A stretch of DNA of 64,000 nt, from the NCBI GenBank assembly GCA_024235615.1, contig JACKMB010000001.1:1116001-1180000 (forward strand), read 5' to 3'. The notes beneath the pieces were generated by a model. It was given only the letters and a program-made list of their open reading frames with translations, did no database searches and was not told the DNA's origin. Below are positions 10,569-19,157 of this stretch, one piece after another. Made by a program: the position numbers and the translations under genes. This stretch comes from Thauera sp. GTDB taxonomy: Bacteria > Pseudomonadota > Gammaproteobacteria > Burkholderiales > Rhodocyclaceae. Within the stretch, counting starts at the first letter, position 1, and the number at the start of each line of letters is the position of its first letter.

Positions 10569-10997
10569 TCAGATCTCGAGAACTTGCGGCTGCTGAGCGG
10601 TGTGCGGATGCGACGGACCCGCGTAGCACTTCAGCTTCTTCAGCATGGCGTAGCCCAGCGGGCCCTTCGGCAGCATGCCCTTCACCGCCTTCTCGAGCAC
10701 GCGCTCGGGGAAGCGCTGCTGGAGCTTGGTGAAGTTGGTTTCGTAGATACCGCCCGGGTAGCCCGAGTGACGGTAGTACTTCTTGTCCTGCGCCTTGTTG
10801 CCGGTCACGCGCAGCTTGTCGACGTTGACCACGACGATGAAGTCGCCGGTGTCCACGTGCGGAGTGTAGATGGCCTTGTGCTTGCCACGCAGGCGGCGGG
10901 CAACCTCGGAGGCGAGACGGCCAAGCACCTTGTCCGTGCCGTCGACAACGAACCAGTCGCGCTTGACCTCGTGCGGCTTGGCGGAAAACGTCTTCAT
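10569..10997 (-). CDS. rplM: 50S ribosomal protein L13
   Basis: Large-subunit assembly protein of 142 residues. Recognised by the N-terminal [19 protein letters not shown], the central [20 protein letters not shown] and the [20 protein letters not shown] segment. It is the first gene of the rplM-rpsI operon. A sigma70-type promoter lies about 58 bp upstream of its ATG. Confidence 0.98.
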   Translation of the reverse strand: MKTFSAKPHEVKRDWFVVDGTDKVLGRLASEVARRLRGKHKAIYTPHVDTGDFIVVVNVDKLRVTGNKAQDKKYYRHSGYPGGIYETNFTKLQQRFPERVLEKAVKGMLPKGPLGYAMLKKLKCYAGPSHPHTAQQPQVLEI

Positions 10998-11054
10998 GTG
11001 AATCCTCGATCTTTGTCGGGCCGTCGGAGATGGCCGTCAAACGGAAAGCTCGCA

Positions 11055-11084
11055 ATCCTACTTCCAACACATGAAGCGTGTCAA
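11055..11084 (-). promoter_or_regulatory. sigma70-type promoter of rplM-rpsI
   Basis: On the minus strand, TTGACA (11084-11079), an 18-bp spacer and TAGGAT (11060-11055). The -35 hexamer is a perfect consensus and the -10 has 4 of 6 matches. It lies just after the terminator of the small RNA gene. Confidence 0.75.
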
Positions 11085-11111
11085 TCATCGAAGCGCGAAC
11101 GCGGGCGAAGA

Positions 11112-11143
11112 ACAAAAAAAACGCAGTCCAATCGGACTGCGTT
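11112..11143 (-). terminator. intrinsic terminator of the small RNA
   Basis: A perfect 10-bp stem (AACGCAGTCC/GGACTGCGTT) with a 4-nt loop is followed on the minus strand by eight T. It does not follow any protein gene on this strand, so it defines the 3' end of a non-coding transcript. Confidence 0.9.
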
Positions 11144-11234
11144 AAATCCACACCAAAGGAGGAGGGTGGAGGAGACACCATTTGGACCGGCGCGAACTCC
11201 TGACCTGGGAGCCGATGCGTCTGCGATCCGACTG
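11113..11234 (-). ncRNA. candidate small RNA with anti-Shine-Dalgarno loop
   Basis: A transcript of about 120 nt is predicted on the minus strand from a well-placed promoter (11241-11269) to a strong terminator (11112-11143). There is no convincing reading frame with a ribosome-binding site in it. The middle of the RNA contains GTCTCCTCCACCCTCCTCC, two CUCCUCC anti-Shine-Dalgarno motifs in tandem. They are held in a loop closed by CCAAA/TTTGG. A small 5' hairpin (CTCC/GGAG) precedes it. RNAs with CUCCUCC loops in alphaproteobacteria regulate by masking ribosome-binding sites; a similar role here is inference. A degenerate tRNA was considered, but the arms do not pair. Confidence 0.65.
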
Positions 11235-11240
11235 GAACGG

Positions 11241-11269
11241 ATTATGCATAGCCCCCAAGACGCGTGCAA
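11241..11269 (-). promoter_or_regulatory. sigma70-type promoter of the small RNA
   Basis: On the minus strand, TTGCAC (11269-11264), a 17-bp spacer and CATAAT (11246-11241). The predicted start is near 11234. Both hexamers match the consensus in at least 4 of 6 positions, and the strong layout is typical of stable-RNA genes. Confidence 0.75.
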
Positions 11270-11625
11270 GGCATTTTTGTGCGACGCGGGAGAAAAGTTT
11301 TGATTGTTTTATCAACTCCCTTTATTCATTAGCAGCTTTTTGTTTTAAATCAATTTTCGCTCTTCCTGCGGGCCTGCCCTGCCCTTGCGAAAGACGTCCG
11401 GCATCCTCCTCACCCTCCGTTTTGCTGCACTGCATCACTACGGAGCCGTATTGAAGTCGTGCGCATCGCGCCGGCGCCCCGGGCACACCCCCGCAATACT
11501 GCGCAGGCGACGGCGAGGCGACGATCCGCGTGGCACACACGAAGTCCATGACGCACTGCGGTAACATGCCGCCTCACCCCCCAACGAACCCGACAACGGG
11601 ACCAGAACCCGAAGGAGCGAACAGC
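11270..11625. other. gene-free AT-rich leader upstream of the OsmC gene
   Basis: No gene was recognised in this 356-bp stretch. The part 11290-11360 is strikingly AT-rich for this genome. It carries TTGATT (11300-11305), a 17-bp spacer and TATTCA (11323-11328), a plausible plus-strand promoter. TTGAT and ATCAA are also arranged as an inverted repeat with a 6-nt spacer. Confidence 0.4.
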
Positions 11626-12045
11626 ATGGAATGCACGGTCAAGTGGCTGGACGGCATGAGCTTCATCGCCGAGACCGGCACCGGTCACATCGTCGCGATG
11701 GACGGCGCGCCCGACGCCGGCGGGCGCAACCTTGCCCCGCGGCCCATGGAGCTGCTGCTGGCCGGCGCAGGCGGCTGCACCGCCTTCGACGTGATGCTGA
11801 TCCTCAAGCGCGGGCGGCACGACGTGCGCGGCTGCAGCGTACGTCTGGAAGCGGATCGCGCGGAGTCCGACCCGAAGGTATTCACCCGCATCCGCTTCAT
11901 CTACACGATCACCGGCCGCAAGCTCAAGCGCGAGACGGTCGAGCGCGCGGTGCACCTGTCGGCGGAGAAGTACTGCTCGGCCTCGATCATGCTCGGCAAG
12001 ACCGCCGAGATGATCCACGAGATCGAGCTGATCGAGGCGGACTGA
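11626..12045 (+). CDS. OsmC/Ohr-family protein (YhfA-like)
   Basis: Protein of 139 residues of the OsmC superfamily, which includes peroxide-detoxifying thiol peroxidases and YhfA-type proteins of unknown role. The signature region MELLLAGAGGCTAFDVMLIL holds the first conserved cysteine. The second lies in the C-terminal SAEKYCSASIMLGKTAEM segment. The N-terminus (TVKWLDGMSFIAETGTGH) resembles the YhfA branch rather than Ohr. GAAGGAG precedes the ATG at 11626. An upstream in-frame ATG at 11530 would add 32 low-complexity residues and is not preferred. Confidence 0.85.
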   Translation: MECTVKWLDGMSFIAETGTGHIVAMDGAPDAGGRNLAPRPMELLLAGAGGCTAFDVMLILKRGRHDVRGCSVRLEADRAESDPKVFTRIRFIYTITGRKLKRETVERAVHLSAEKYCSASIMLGKTAEMIHEIELIEAD

Positions 12046-12100
12046 GGATCGAGGCGTCGCGAGGAAGCCCTCACGACGCGGACGAGGGCGCGGGAGTCGC

Positions 12101-12721
12101 TCAGAGCCGGTAGGCGAGCGTGGTCATGACTCTTGCGGCGAGCTTCATCGCAGCCTTCGCCGGCGCGGGCAGCTCGTGCGCACCCAGGCGCAGCGCCGTC
12201 TCGGCGTGCTCGGCCTCATCCACCTTCATCTGCTCGACGATCGCGCGCGAGCGCCGATCGGCCGCCGGCAGCGTGTCGAGATGGGTCTTGAGGTGCTGCT
12301 CGACCTGGCGCTCGGTCTCGGCCAGGAAGCCGAGGTTCCAGCGCTCGCCGAAGCGCCCCGCCGCCAGCCCGAGGGCGAGCGCGCCGCCGTACCACAACGG
12401 ATTGAGCAGGCTCTTGCGCCCACCGAGCTCGGCGATCCGGCGCTCGGTCCACGCCAGGTGCTCGGTCTCCTCCTGCGCGGCCTGGCGCAGGGTGTCGCGG
12501 ATCGCGGGATCGCGCGACATGATGGACTGCCCCTGGTAGAGCGCCTGCGCGCACACCTCGCCGACGTGATTCACGCGCATCAGCGCGGCCGCGTGGCTGC
12601 GTTCGGTTTCGCCGAGTTCGGCATCGGGAACGTCCTCGCCGGGCACCGCGCGCACGCTGCGCGCCGGCGCGAAGACCGTCCGCAGCGCCTTGTCGAACTC
12701 GATGATGGCCTGATCGATCAT
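12101..12721 (-). CDS. coq7: 2-nonaprenyl-3-methyl-6-methoxy-1,4-benzoquinol hydroxylase (Coq7 type)
   Basis: Di-iron monooxygenase of 206 residues that performs a late ring hydroxylation in ubiquinone synthesis. Ferritin-like carboxylate and histidine ligands are visible in the repeated helices: [25 protein letters not shown] and [11 protein letters not shown] (Glu...Glu-x-x-His patterns). The hydrophobic stretch [16 protein letters not shown] is the usual membrane-interaction segment. Its ATG overlaps the stop of the upstream CNP1-like gene (ATGA), so translation is coupled. Confidence 0.94.
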   Translation of the reverse strand: MIDQAIIEFDKALRTVFAPARSVRAVPGEDVPDAELGETERSHAAALMRVNHVGEVCAQALYQGQSIMSRDPAIRDTLRQAAQEETEHLAWTERRIAELGGRKSLLNPLWYGGALALGLAAGRFGERWNLGFLAETERQVEQHLKTHLDTLPAADRRSRAIVEQMKVDEAEHAETALRLGAHELPAPAKAAMKLAARVMTTLAYRL

Positions 12722-13251
12722 TGGTGGACTCCAAACGGTTTGTCGAGGTCGCGCTTCTGACGCAGCAGGCGCAGGGCGTGTTCGCGGTCGCGCGGGCCAG
12801 CCGGACCGTCGCAGAAGTAGTCGTGCGCCAGCGCCGCGCGCGGGCGGTTGTAGCCATTGTCGACGATGGGCTGCCAGGCGCTGTTCTTCAGCGGCGACCA
12901 CGTCCCGTCCTTGCGCCCGCTGGCATAGATCCGGCGCTCGCCGGTGGCGCAGCGGATGCCCTCGAAGCTGACGTTCTCCGCCCCGCCGCGCGCCCGAACG
13001 ACCAGGGTGTAGCGCACCACGCCATCGGCCCCGACGGCGACACTGTCCTCATCGACGAAGAAGGCATTGGGCGAGGGCGTGCCGATGTCGATCATGCGCA
13101 GCGCGGCCTCGCGCGGTGCGGCCGGCATGGCCACCTCGCCCTCCTTCCAGTCGGGATCGGCCTCGAGCAGCAGGCCTGCGGACGCAGGCACCCAGACGGC
13201 CGCGAGGAGAAGGGCGCCGGCGCGCAGCCGATCGGCGAGGAGACAGTTCAA
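12718..13251 (-). CDS. CNP1-like exported protein of unknown function
   Basis: About 177 residues, resembling the CNP1-like family first noted in Neisseria and common in betaproteobacteria. No activity is known. The N-terminus is a signal-peptide-like segment ([14 protein letters not shown]). The mature part has [29 protein letters not shown] and GEWSPL-like segments typical of the family. The TTG at 13251 is chosen because GGAG lies 9 nt upstream and it gives a normal signal peptide. The frame stays open further upstream, so the start is uncertain. It overlaps coq7 by 4 nt. Confidence 0.75.
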   Translation of the reverse strand: MNCLLADRLRAGALLLAAVWVPASAGLLLEADPDWKEGEVAMPAAPREAALRMIDIGTPSPNAFFVDEDSVAVGADGVVRYTLVVRARGGAENVSFEGIRCATGERRIYASGRKDGTWSPLKNSAWQPIVDNGYNRPRAALAHDYFCDGPAGPRDREHALRLLRQKRDLDKPFGVHQ

Positions 13252-13405
13252 GGATCGGAACTCCACAGCGAGATTGCAGAAGACGGGCACGCCCCACCGC
13301 CGGACGACCGTCAGCGGGGCATGTCCCGGGAGCAGCGCGAACGATACCGGCCCGCACGCCAGCAGACGGCGAACGGCCCGCCAGGCGAGGCCTTGCCCGG
13401 TCCGG

Positions 13406-13990
13406 CTACTTCCGGATCGCATCGCGCAGCCCGCGCTCGCCGATCACCACCCGCACCGGCTCGGGAGCAGGCTCAGGCTCGGGCAGCCGGTAGCTGTCGG
13501 GCAGCTCGAAGCTGCGCGACCGGAACAGGATGCGCGCCAATTCGATCAGCGCCAGCTGATAGACCTGGCGCTTGAACTCGATCACCGCTTCCAGCGGCAC
13601 CCAGTAGTTGCTCCAGCGCCAGGCATCGAATTCCGGATGAGTGCTCGCGCGCAGGCAGACGTCGGAGTCGCGCCCCACCAGGCGAAGCAGGAACCAGATC
13701 TGCTTCTGTCCACGGTAGGTGTTGCGCCACTCGCGCCGGATCCAGTGCTTGGGAACCTCGTAGCGCAGCCACCCGCGCGTGCGCCCGAGAATCCTGACGT
13801 GCTCGGGCCGCAGTCCGACTTCCTCATGGAGCTCCCGGTACATGGCCTGCTCCGGCGACTCGCCGTGCTTGATGCCACCTTGGGGAAACTGCCAGGAATG
13901 TTCGCGGATGCGCTTGCCCCAGAACACCTCATTGCGCGCATTGACCAGAATGATGCCGACGTTCGGGCGAAAGCCTTCACGGTCAAGCAT
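13406..13990 (-). CDS. rppH: RNA pyrophosphohydrolase
   Basis: Nudix hydrolase that removes pyrophosphate from the 5' triphosphate of mRNAs and so triggers decay. The protein is 194 residues. The Nudix box runs from G38 to L60 with E44, R52, E53, E56 and E57 all present. The N-terminus [15 protein letters not shown] and the segment [21 protein letters not shown]-like sequence are typical of RppH. The C-terminal extension rich in Pro and Glu is as in other betaproteobacteria. It is divergent from proS. Confidence 0.95.
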   Translation of the reverse strand: MLDREGFRPNVGIILVNARNEVFWGKRIREHSWQFPQGGIKHGESPEQAMYRELHEEVGLRPEHVRILGRTRGWLRYEVPKHWIRREWRNTYRGQKQIWFLLRLVGRDSDVCLRASTHPEFDAWRWSNYWVPLEAVIEFKRQVYQLALIELARILFRSRSFELPDSYRLPEPEPAPEPVRVVIGERGLRDAIRK

Positions 13991-14095
13991 GACGAACCTT
14001 CGAATTCGTTTGATTGGTCACGATTTTTTCACACTTGGCCACGCAATGAAAGCGCACCGCCGTGGCGCGTCGGCTAAGCTGAAGGCCGACGAACG

Positions 14096-14123
14096 CTTGC
14101 GCGCCGGCCCCATGCGCTAGAAT
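14096..14123 (+). promoter_or_regulatory. possible proS promoter
   Basis: CTTGCG at 14096-14101, a 16-bp spacer and TAGAAT at 14118-14123, 35 bp upstream of the proS ATG. The -10 element is good and the -35 is weak. Confidence 0.45.
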
Positions 14124-14157
14124 CGCGCGCTTGTTCACGCCTGATCCGAAGACTCCC

Positions 14158-15906
14158 ATGCGCGCCAGCCAGTTCCACCTGTTCACCCTCAAGGAAGCCC
14201 CCTCCGACGCCGAAGTCGTCAGCCAGAAGCTGATGCTGCGCGCCGGCATGATCCGCAAGACCGCCGCCGGCATCTACAGCTACATGCCCATGGGCCTGCG
14301 CGCGATCCGCAAGGTGGAGGCCATCATCCGCGAGGAGATGAACCGCGCCGGTGCGATGGAGCTGATCATGCCGCTGGTTCAGCCCGCCGAGCTGTGGCAG
14401 GAGACCGGGCGCTGGGACAAGATGGGCGCCGAGATGCTGCGCCTGAAGGACCGCCACGAGCGCGACTTCGCGCTGCAGCCCACGTCCGAGGAAGTCGTCA
14501 CCGACATCGCGCGCCAGGAACTCAAGAGCTACCGCCAGCTGCCGAAGAACTTCTACCAGATCCAGACCAAGTTCCGCGACGAGCGCCGGCCGCGCTTCGG
14601 TGTCATGCGCGGGCGCGAATTCACCATGAAGGACGCCTACTCCTTCGACCGCAGCGAAGAAGCCGCGGGGCGCAGCTACGACAGCATGTTCGCCGCCTAC
14701 AAGCGCATCTTCGACCGCCTCGGCCTCGAGTACCGCGCGGTGGCGGCCGATACCGGCGCCATCGGCGGCGACCGCTCGCACGAGTTCCAGGTCATCGCCG
14801 ACACCGGCGAGGACGCCATCGTCTACTGCCCCGACTCCGACTACGCCGCCAACATCGAACTCGCCGAGGCCGTGTCTTTGCTCGCGCGCCGCGCCGAGCC
14901 GGCCAAGGCGCTGGAGAAGACCCCCACGCCCGGCAAGGCCACCTGCGAGGACGTCGCCGCGCTGCTCGGCGTGCCGCTCGCCACCACGGTGAAGTCGCTG
15001 GTGCTCGCCACCGACGACCTCGACGACAAGGGCAATCCGGCCGGCGTCACCGTGTGGCTGCTGCTGGTGCGCGGCGACCACGCGCTCAACGAGGTCAAGG
15101 CCGGCAAGCTGCCGGGCCTGAAGGCCGGTTTCCGCTTCGCCACCGAGGGCGAGATCCTCGAGCACTTCGGTTGCAAGCCGGGCTACCTCGGCCCCATCGG
15201 CCTGCTGAAGCCGGTCAAGGTGATCGCCGACCGCACGGTCGCCCACATGGCCGACTTCATCTGCGGCGCCAACGACGCCGACTTCCACTTCACCGGCGTG
15301 AACTGGGGCCGCGACCTGCCCGAGCCCGACCTGGTGGCCGACCTGCGCGACGTCGTCGAGGGCGACCCCAGCCCGGACGGCAAAGGGATGCTCGCCATCC
15401 AGCGCGGCATCGAGGTCGGCCACGTGTTCTACCTCGGCACCAAGTACTCCAAGGCGATGAACGCCACCTTCCTCGACGAGGACGGCAAGCCCAAGCACTT
15501 CGAGATGGGCTGCTACGGCATCGGCGTCACCCGCATCCTCGGTGCCGCCATCGAGCAGAACCACGACGCCCGCGGCATCATCTGGCCGCGCGCGATCGCA
15601 CCTTTCGAGGTGGTGATCTGCCCGGTGGGCTGGGGCAAGTCGCAGGCGGTGCGCGACGAGGCGCAGAAGCTCTACGACGCGCTCGTTGCCACCGGCGTGG
15701 ACGCCATCCTCGACGACCGCGACGAGCGCCCCGGCGTGATGTTCGCCGACTGGGAGCTCATCGGCGTGCCGCACCGCGTCACCATCGGCGACCGCGGGCT
15801 CAAGGAAGGCGTGGTCGAATACCAGGGCCGGCGCGACGCCGAGGCAGCCAAGCTGCCTGTGGGCGAGATCCTCGGCCACGTGCTCGCACGTCTCGACCAG
15901 GCCTGA
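14158..15906 (+). CDS. proS: prolyl-tRNA synthetase
   Basis: Class II aminoacyl-tRNA synthetase for proline; 582 residues, bacterial type. Class II motifs are visible: the TSEEVVTD region, motif 2 in [17 protein letters not shown] and motif 3 in [17 protein letters not shown]. The middle of the protein (about residues 225-405) is the YbaK-like insertion domain that clears mis-charged Ala-tRNA-Pro. A free-standing YbaK homologue is also encoded in this window (53147-53635). The start giving [19 protein letters not shown] matches the family. An in-frame ATG at 14131 was not preferred. Confidence 0.97.
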   Translation: MRASQFHLFTLKEAPSDAEVVSQKLMLRAGMIRKTAAGIYSYMPMGLRAIRKVEAIIREEMNRAGAMELIMPLVQPAELWQETGRWDKMGAEMLRLKDRHERDFALQPTSEEVVTDIARQELKSYRQLPKNFYQIQTKFRDERRPRFGVMRGREFTMKDAYSFDRSEEAAGRSYDSMFAAYKRIFDRLGLEYRAVAADTGAIGGDRSHEFQVIADTGEDAIVYCPDSDYAANIELAEAVSLLARRAEPAKALEKTPTPGKATCEDVAALLGVPLATTVKSLVLATDDLDDKGNPAGVTVWLLLVRGDHALNEVKAGKLPGLKAGFRFATEGEILEHFGCKPGYLGPIGLLKPVKVIADRTVAHMADFICGANDADFHFTGVNWGRDLPEPDLVADLRDVVEGDPSPDGKGMLAIQRGIEVGHVFYLGTKYSKAMNATFLDEDGKPKHFEMGCYGIGVTRILGAAIEQNHDARGIIWPRAIAPFEVVICPVGWGKSQAVRDEAQKLYDALVATGVDAILDDRDERPGVMFADWELIGVPHRVTIGDRGLKEGVVEYQGRRDAEAAKLPVGEILGHVLARLDQA

Positions 15907-15923
15907 TCCCGGGAGACGCCGCC

Positions 15924-16589
15924 ATGCGCCGCCTGCCCGCCCCGCTCCGCCAGCTTGCCGCCGCCTGTGCGCTCGCGCTCGCGGCCGGCGGGGCGCAGGC
16001 CGGGGCGCAGCAGTACGAGCCGATGGCGGCCAGCGTGCGCGCCGCGCTGCATGCCGCGGTCAGCGACGCCGTGGCGCCGACCCTGCCGATCCCCGACGCC
16101 GGCGAGCGCGCGCAGTGGCTCGCCGAGATGTCGCGCCGGCTGGCCAAGCGCATCCCGGACGAGGCCTACCGCAAGGAACTCCTCACCAGCATCCACTACG
16201 AGGCCACCCGTGCCGGGCTCGACCCGCAGATGGTGCTCGGCCTGATCCAGGTCGAGAGCGCCTTCCGCAAGTACGCGATCTCCTCGGCGGGCGCGCGCGG
16301 CTACATGCAGGTGATGCCGTTCTGGATCAAGGTCATCGGTCGCACGGACGACAACCTCTTCCACATGCGCACCAACCTGCGCTATGGCTGCACCATCCTC
16401 CGCCACTACCTCGACATCGAGAAGGGCGACCTCTTCCGCGCGCTAGGCCGCTACAACGGCAGCCTCGGCAAGCCGGACTACCCCAACCTGGTCCGCGCCG
16501 CCTGGGAGAGGCACTGGAGCTGGACACCGCAGCAACTCGCCGCCGCAGGCTCCGCACGGCTGCAGGCAGGCGCCGCGACAGCGCGCTGA
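15924..16589 (+). CDS. lytic transglycosylase (SLT domain)
   Basis: Exported peptidoglycan-cleaving enzyme of 221 residues. An N-terminal signal peptide (LAAACALALAAGGAQA) is followed by a helical region and a goose-type lysozyme/SLT domain with LGLIQVESAFRKYAISSAGA. The Glu of QVES is the expected catalytic residue, and ARGYMQVMPFW is the second signature. It begins 17 nt after proS, with GGGAG as ribosome-binding site, and is probably co-transcribed with it. The C-terminus is convergent with the bactofilin gene. Confidence 0.9.
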   Translation: MRRLPAPLRQLAAACALALAAGGAQAGAQQYEPMAASVRAALHAAVSDAVAPTLPIPDAGERAQWLAEMSRRLAKRIPDEAYRKELLTSIHYEATRAGLDPQMVLGLIQVESAFRKYAISSAGARGYMQVMPFWIKVIGRTDDNLFHMRTNLRYGCTILRHYLDIEKGDLFRALGRYNGSLGKPDYPNLVRAAWERHWSWTPQQLAAAGSARLQAGAATAR

Positions 16590-16779
16590 CATCGCAAGGC
16601 TCTCGCCACCAGCGGGCCGGGCCGGACTTGGCCGGCCCGAAGATTCGCCGCCGGGCGGCACCGACCCGCAGGGCGCCGCGGGCCGCGGCGGCGCATCCCC
16701 GCGCACGCAGCACCGCTGCGGTCGCGCCATGCGCGGGCAAGCCCGCTCCCAAGGCCGAACATGCCTCCTGCGCACCGAC
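16590..16779. other. convergent intergenic region with palindromes
   Basis: Contains an 8-bp inverted repeat CGGGCCGG (16613-16620) / CCGGCCCG (16632-16639), which may end both convergent transcripts. It also has a REP-like segment near 16710-16750 (CGCGGGCAAGCCCGCTCCC) unlike the REP family found elsewhere in the window. No gene was recognised. Confidence 0.4.
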
Positions 16780-17337
16780 TCAGCCCGCCACCGCGGCGAG
16801 CGCCCGCGGCTTGTCATCGACCGCGCGCAGTTCCTTGCCTGCTGCGCTCAGCGACTGCACGTCACCGGAAAGCTCACCGCCTTCCTCGATGAGGATCTTG
16901 CCGTAGCGGATCTTCCCGCTCACCCGCCCGCCGGCGTGGATCAGCAGCTGCTTGCGGGCGGTGAGCTCGCCCTCGAAGTGGCCGTGGATCTCGGCGATGT
17001 CGATGCCGACCGTGCCCTTGAAGGCGCCCTTCTCCGCGATGCGCAACACGCGGCTGTCCATCGTCGCCTCGACCCGACCCTCCACGACCAGGGTGTCGCA
17101 GTCGAGGATCTCGGCCCCCTTGAGCTTCACCTCGGGGCCCACGATCAGCCGACTCTCGCCCGCGACCACCGGCGCCTCCTCGCGCCCGACCGCCTGCGGC
17201 TCGCGCGCTGCGGACGGGCCAGCGGCCTCGGCAGGCTGCGCGGCGGACGCGGCGGCGAGGTTCGTGCCTGCCGGGCGCTGGCCGTTGCGCTGTGCGGACG
17301 ACTCGCCGCCGTGGAACAGATTGGGCTTGTTGAACAT
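16780..17337 (-). CDS. bactofilin (DUF583, polymer-forming cytoskeletal protein)
   Basis: Protein of 185 residues. An N-terminal disordered, Ala/Gln-rich tail (about residues 1-60) is followed by a right-handed beta-helix bactofilin domain. The repeating pattern is visible in ESRLIVGPEVKLKGAEI, CDTLVVEGRVEATM, GIDIAEIHGHFEGELTA and GRVSGKIRYGKILIEEG. Bactofilins self-assemble without nucleotide into filaments that place cell-wall enzymes or polar structures. AGGAGAGAAC is the ribosome-binding site. Upstream on the same strand is a sigma54-type promoter, which is unusual for a bactofilin and links it to the divergent glrK-qseG-glrR genes. A peptidoglycan lytic enzyme gene is the convergent neighbour. 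Confidence 0.93.
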   Translation of the reverse strand: MFNKPNLFHGGESSAQRNGQRPAGTNLAAASAAQPAEAAGPSAAREPQAVGREEAPVVAGESRLIVGPEVKLKGAEILDCDTLVVEGRVEATMDSRVLRIAEKGAFKGTVGIDIAEIHGHFEGELTARKQLLIHAGGRVSGKIRYGKILIEEGGELSGDVQSLSAAGKELRAVDDKPRALAAVAG

Positions 17338-17386
17338 GTTCTCTCCTGGAGTCCGGCGCAGCTACGGCGCTGCGCTCCGACTGCAC

Positions 17387-17405
17387 ATCAGCAATCCCCA
17401 TGCCA
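17387..17405 (-). promoter_or_regulatory. sigma54-type (-24/-12) promoter of the bactofilin gene
   Basis: On the minus strand, TGGCATGGGGATTGCTGAT: GG at 17404-17403 and GC at 17392-17391, exactly 10 nt apart. It differs from the consensus TGGCACG-N4-TTGCW only by T for C after TGGCA. The predicted start is near 17380, which leaves a leader of about 43 nt with a good ribosome-binding site. Confidence 0.7.
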
Positions 17406-17480
17406 GCAGCGTCTTTCCCTTTCCGGGCAGGCACTTGCGACAAAGCGTGCGCGCACGGCCCGACGCGGACAGGGCCGAGC

Positions 17481-17498
17481 TGTCGCCTGCACCCGACA
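17481..17498. promoter_or_regulatory. candidate GlrR binding site 1
   Basis: TGTC, 10 nt, GACA: an exact match to the TGTC-N10-GACA element described for the sigma54 activator GlrR in Enterobacteriaceae. It lies about 100 bp upstream of the predicted sigma54 start. A GACA at 17468-17471 precedes it and forms a second inverted pair with the same TGTC. Confidence 0.55.
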
Positions 17499-17547
17499 CC
17501 CAGCCCGGCCGGCACGCGCAAGCAACTGATTCAAAAGGCTTTCGTAC

Positions 17548-17565
17548 TGTCGTCCGGCGACGACG
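17548..17565. promoter_or_regulatory. candidate GlrR binding site 2
   Basis: TGTC, 10 nt, GACG: one mismatch to TGTC-N10-GACA. It lies 67 bp from site 1 and about 115 bp upstream of the glrK start codon, so it could serve both directions. The rest of 17338-17681 holds no gene. Confidence 0.4.
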
Positions 17566-17681
17566 CCGATGTCCGTCGCTTACTTCGTCTTGCATTTCCG
17601 CGGCTGCGCGGCCGCACCCGCTGACCTAGACTCGTCGTCCCCATCGCCGCGCAACGCTGCGCTGCACAAGCCGATCCCCGC

Positions 17682-19157
17682 ATGCGTCACCTGTCCTTCC
17701 GCGCCACCCTGCTCGCGAGCTTCCTGCTGATCGCCGCCAGCCTGGCCGCCGCCGTCGCGGGCGGCTGGCGTGGCATGGAAGCGGTCGTGCACGCGATCCA
17801 GGACGACAAGCAGCGCGCACTCGCCCTGAGCGACGCGGCGCGCGCGCTCGGCGAGCGCAGCGTGGAACTCGAGCGCAGCGCGCGCCAGTACGAGGTGCTG
17901 GGCGAGCCGACCCTCGCCCGACGCTTCGACGCCGCCCTCGCCGAGGCACGGCCTGCGCTGGCGCTGCTGGAGTCGGCCAGTCCCGCGCTCGCCCGCGAGG
18001 TCGCGGCGTGGCGCGTTAGCGCCGACCACGTCGCGGCGTGGCTGGCGAGCCTGGCCGCCCCCCAGCCCGCAGACCGCGCGGAGGAAGACGCGCGCGAAGA
18101 CCCGCAGTCCGCCACGACGACCGGGCGCATCGCCCCCCCTGCAGCGGAAGACGAGCTCCGCAGCCTCGGCGTGCGCGCCGGCCGGCTCGCCGAGGCGCTG
18201 AACCAGCACCTCGGCGATCGTGACCGTGCCCTGATGGGCACGCTCGAAGGCGAACGCCGCGCCGTCACCCTGCAGATCCTCGCCGCCCTGGTGCTCGCAG
18301 GCGCGCTCGCCGGGCTTGCCGGCTGGTGGCTGCTGCGCCCGCTCGGCCGCATCGAGCACGCCATCGGCGAGCTCGGCGAGAATCGCCTCGCCCGCCCGAT
18401 CGACATCGGCGGCCCCGCCGACCTGCGCAGGCTGGGCGCGCGTCTCGACTGGCTGCGCCTGCGCCTGACCGAGCTCGAGTCCGACCGCAAGCGCGTGCTG
18501 CGCCACGTGTCGCACGAGCTCAAGACCCCGCTCGCCTCGCTGCGCGAGGGCGTCGCCCTGCTCGACGACGGCGTGCTCGGCACGCTCGCCCCCGGCCAGC
18601 GCGAAGTCACCGGCATCCTCGCGCACAGTGCGCGCACGCTGCAGGAGCGCATCGAGCAGCTGCTGCGGCTCAACGCCAGCCAGTTCGACGCGCGCTCCCT
18701 GCATCTGCAGCCGACCGCCCTCCTCCCCCTGCTGCGCGAAGTCGTCGAGGAGCAGCGCCTGCCGGCACGCGCACGCGGCGTCACGATCAGGCTCGCGGGC
18801 GAGGCCCCCATCGTGCGCGCCGACGGCGACAAGCTACGTACCGTGTTCTCCAACCTGCTCGCCAACGCGATCGCCTACAGCCCCGCCGGCGGCCGCGTCC
18901 GCATCGAGCTCGGCCTCGCCGCCGAGAACGTCGTGATCGACTGCGGCGACGAGGGCCCCGGGATCGAACCCGACGAGCTCGAGCGCATCTTCGAGCCCTT
19001 CTTCCGCGGCCGCCGCAGTCCTCCCGCAAAAACGGGCGGCGGCAGCGGCATCGGACTGGCGATCGTGCGCGAGTTCATCTGCGCCCATCGTGGCAGCGTG
19101 CGTGCGCTGCCGAGCGACCGCGGCGCACATTTCCGCGTGGAGCTGCCCCATGCCTGA
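17682..19157 (+). CDS. glrK: sensor histidine kinase GlrK/QseE-like
   Basis: Inner-membrane sensor kinase of 491 residues. TM1 is near residues 8-30, a periplasmic helical sensor region of about 170 residues follows, and TM2 is near 195-220 with a HAMP linker. The DHp domain has HVSHELKTPL with the phosphoacceptor H278. The ATPase domain has the N box NLLANAIAYSP, DEGPGIEPDELE and GGGSGIGLAIVREF. An extended acidic/Pro-rich insert in the sensor region (about residues 127-160) is unusual. It is followed by a QseG lipoprotein and a sigma54 response regulator, which fixes the assignment as the GlrK/QseE type. E. coli GlrKR senses envelope or cell-wall disturbance. Confidence 0.88.
   Translation: MRHLSFRATLLASFLLIAASLAAAVAGGWRGMEAVVHAIQDDKQRALALSDAARALGERSVELERSARQYEVLGEPTLARRFDAALAEARPALALLESASPALAREVAAWRVSADHVAAWLASLAAPQPADRAEEDAREDPQSATTTGRIAPPAAEDELRSLGVRAGRLAEALNQHLGDRDRALMGTLEGERRAVTLQILAALVLAGALAGLAGWWLLRPLGRIEHAIGELGENRLARPIDIGGPADLRRLGARLDWLRLRLTELESDRKRVLRHVSHELKTPLASLREGVALLDDGVLGTLAPGQREVTGILAHSARTLQERIEQLLRLNASQFDARSLHLQPTALLPLLREVVEEQRLPARARGVTIRLAGEAPIVRADGDKLRTVFSNLLANAIAYSPAGGRVRIELGLAAENVVIDCGDEGPGIEPDELERIFEPFFRGRRSPPAKTGGGSGIGLAIVREFICAHRGSVRALPSDRGAHFRVELPHA

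Noticed and set aside
11150-11240. Degenerate tRNA on the minus strand upstream of rplM
   Set aside because: Ends in a TCTCCTCCA-like 3' sequence, but no acceptor or T-arm pairing can be made; better explained as the small RNA.
11300-11315. FNR/ANR box TTGAT...ATCAA upstream of the OsmC gene
   Set aside because: Spacer is 6 nt, not the 4 nt of the TTGAT-N4-ATCAA consensus.
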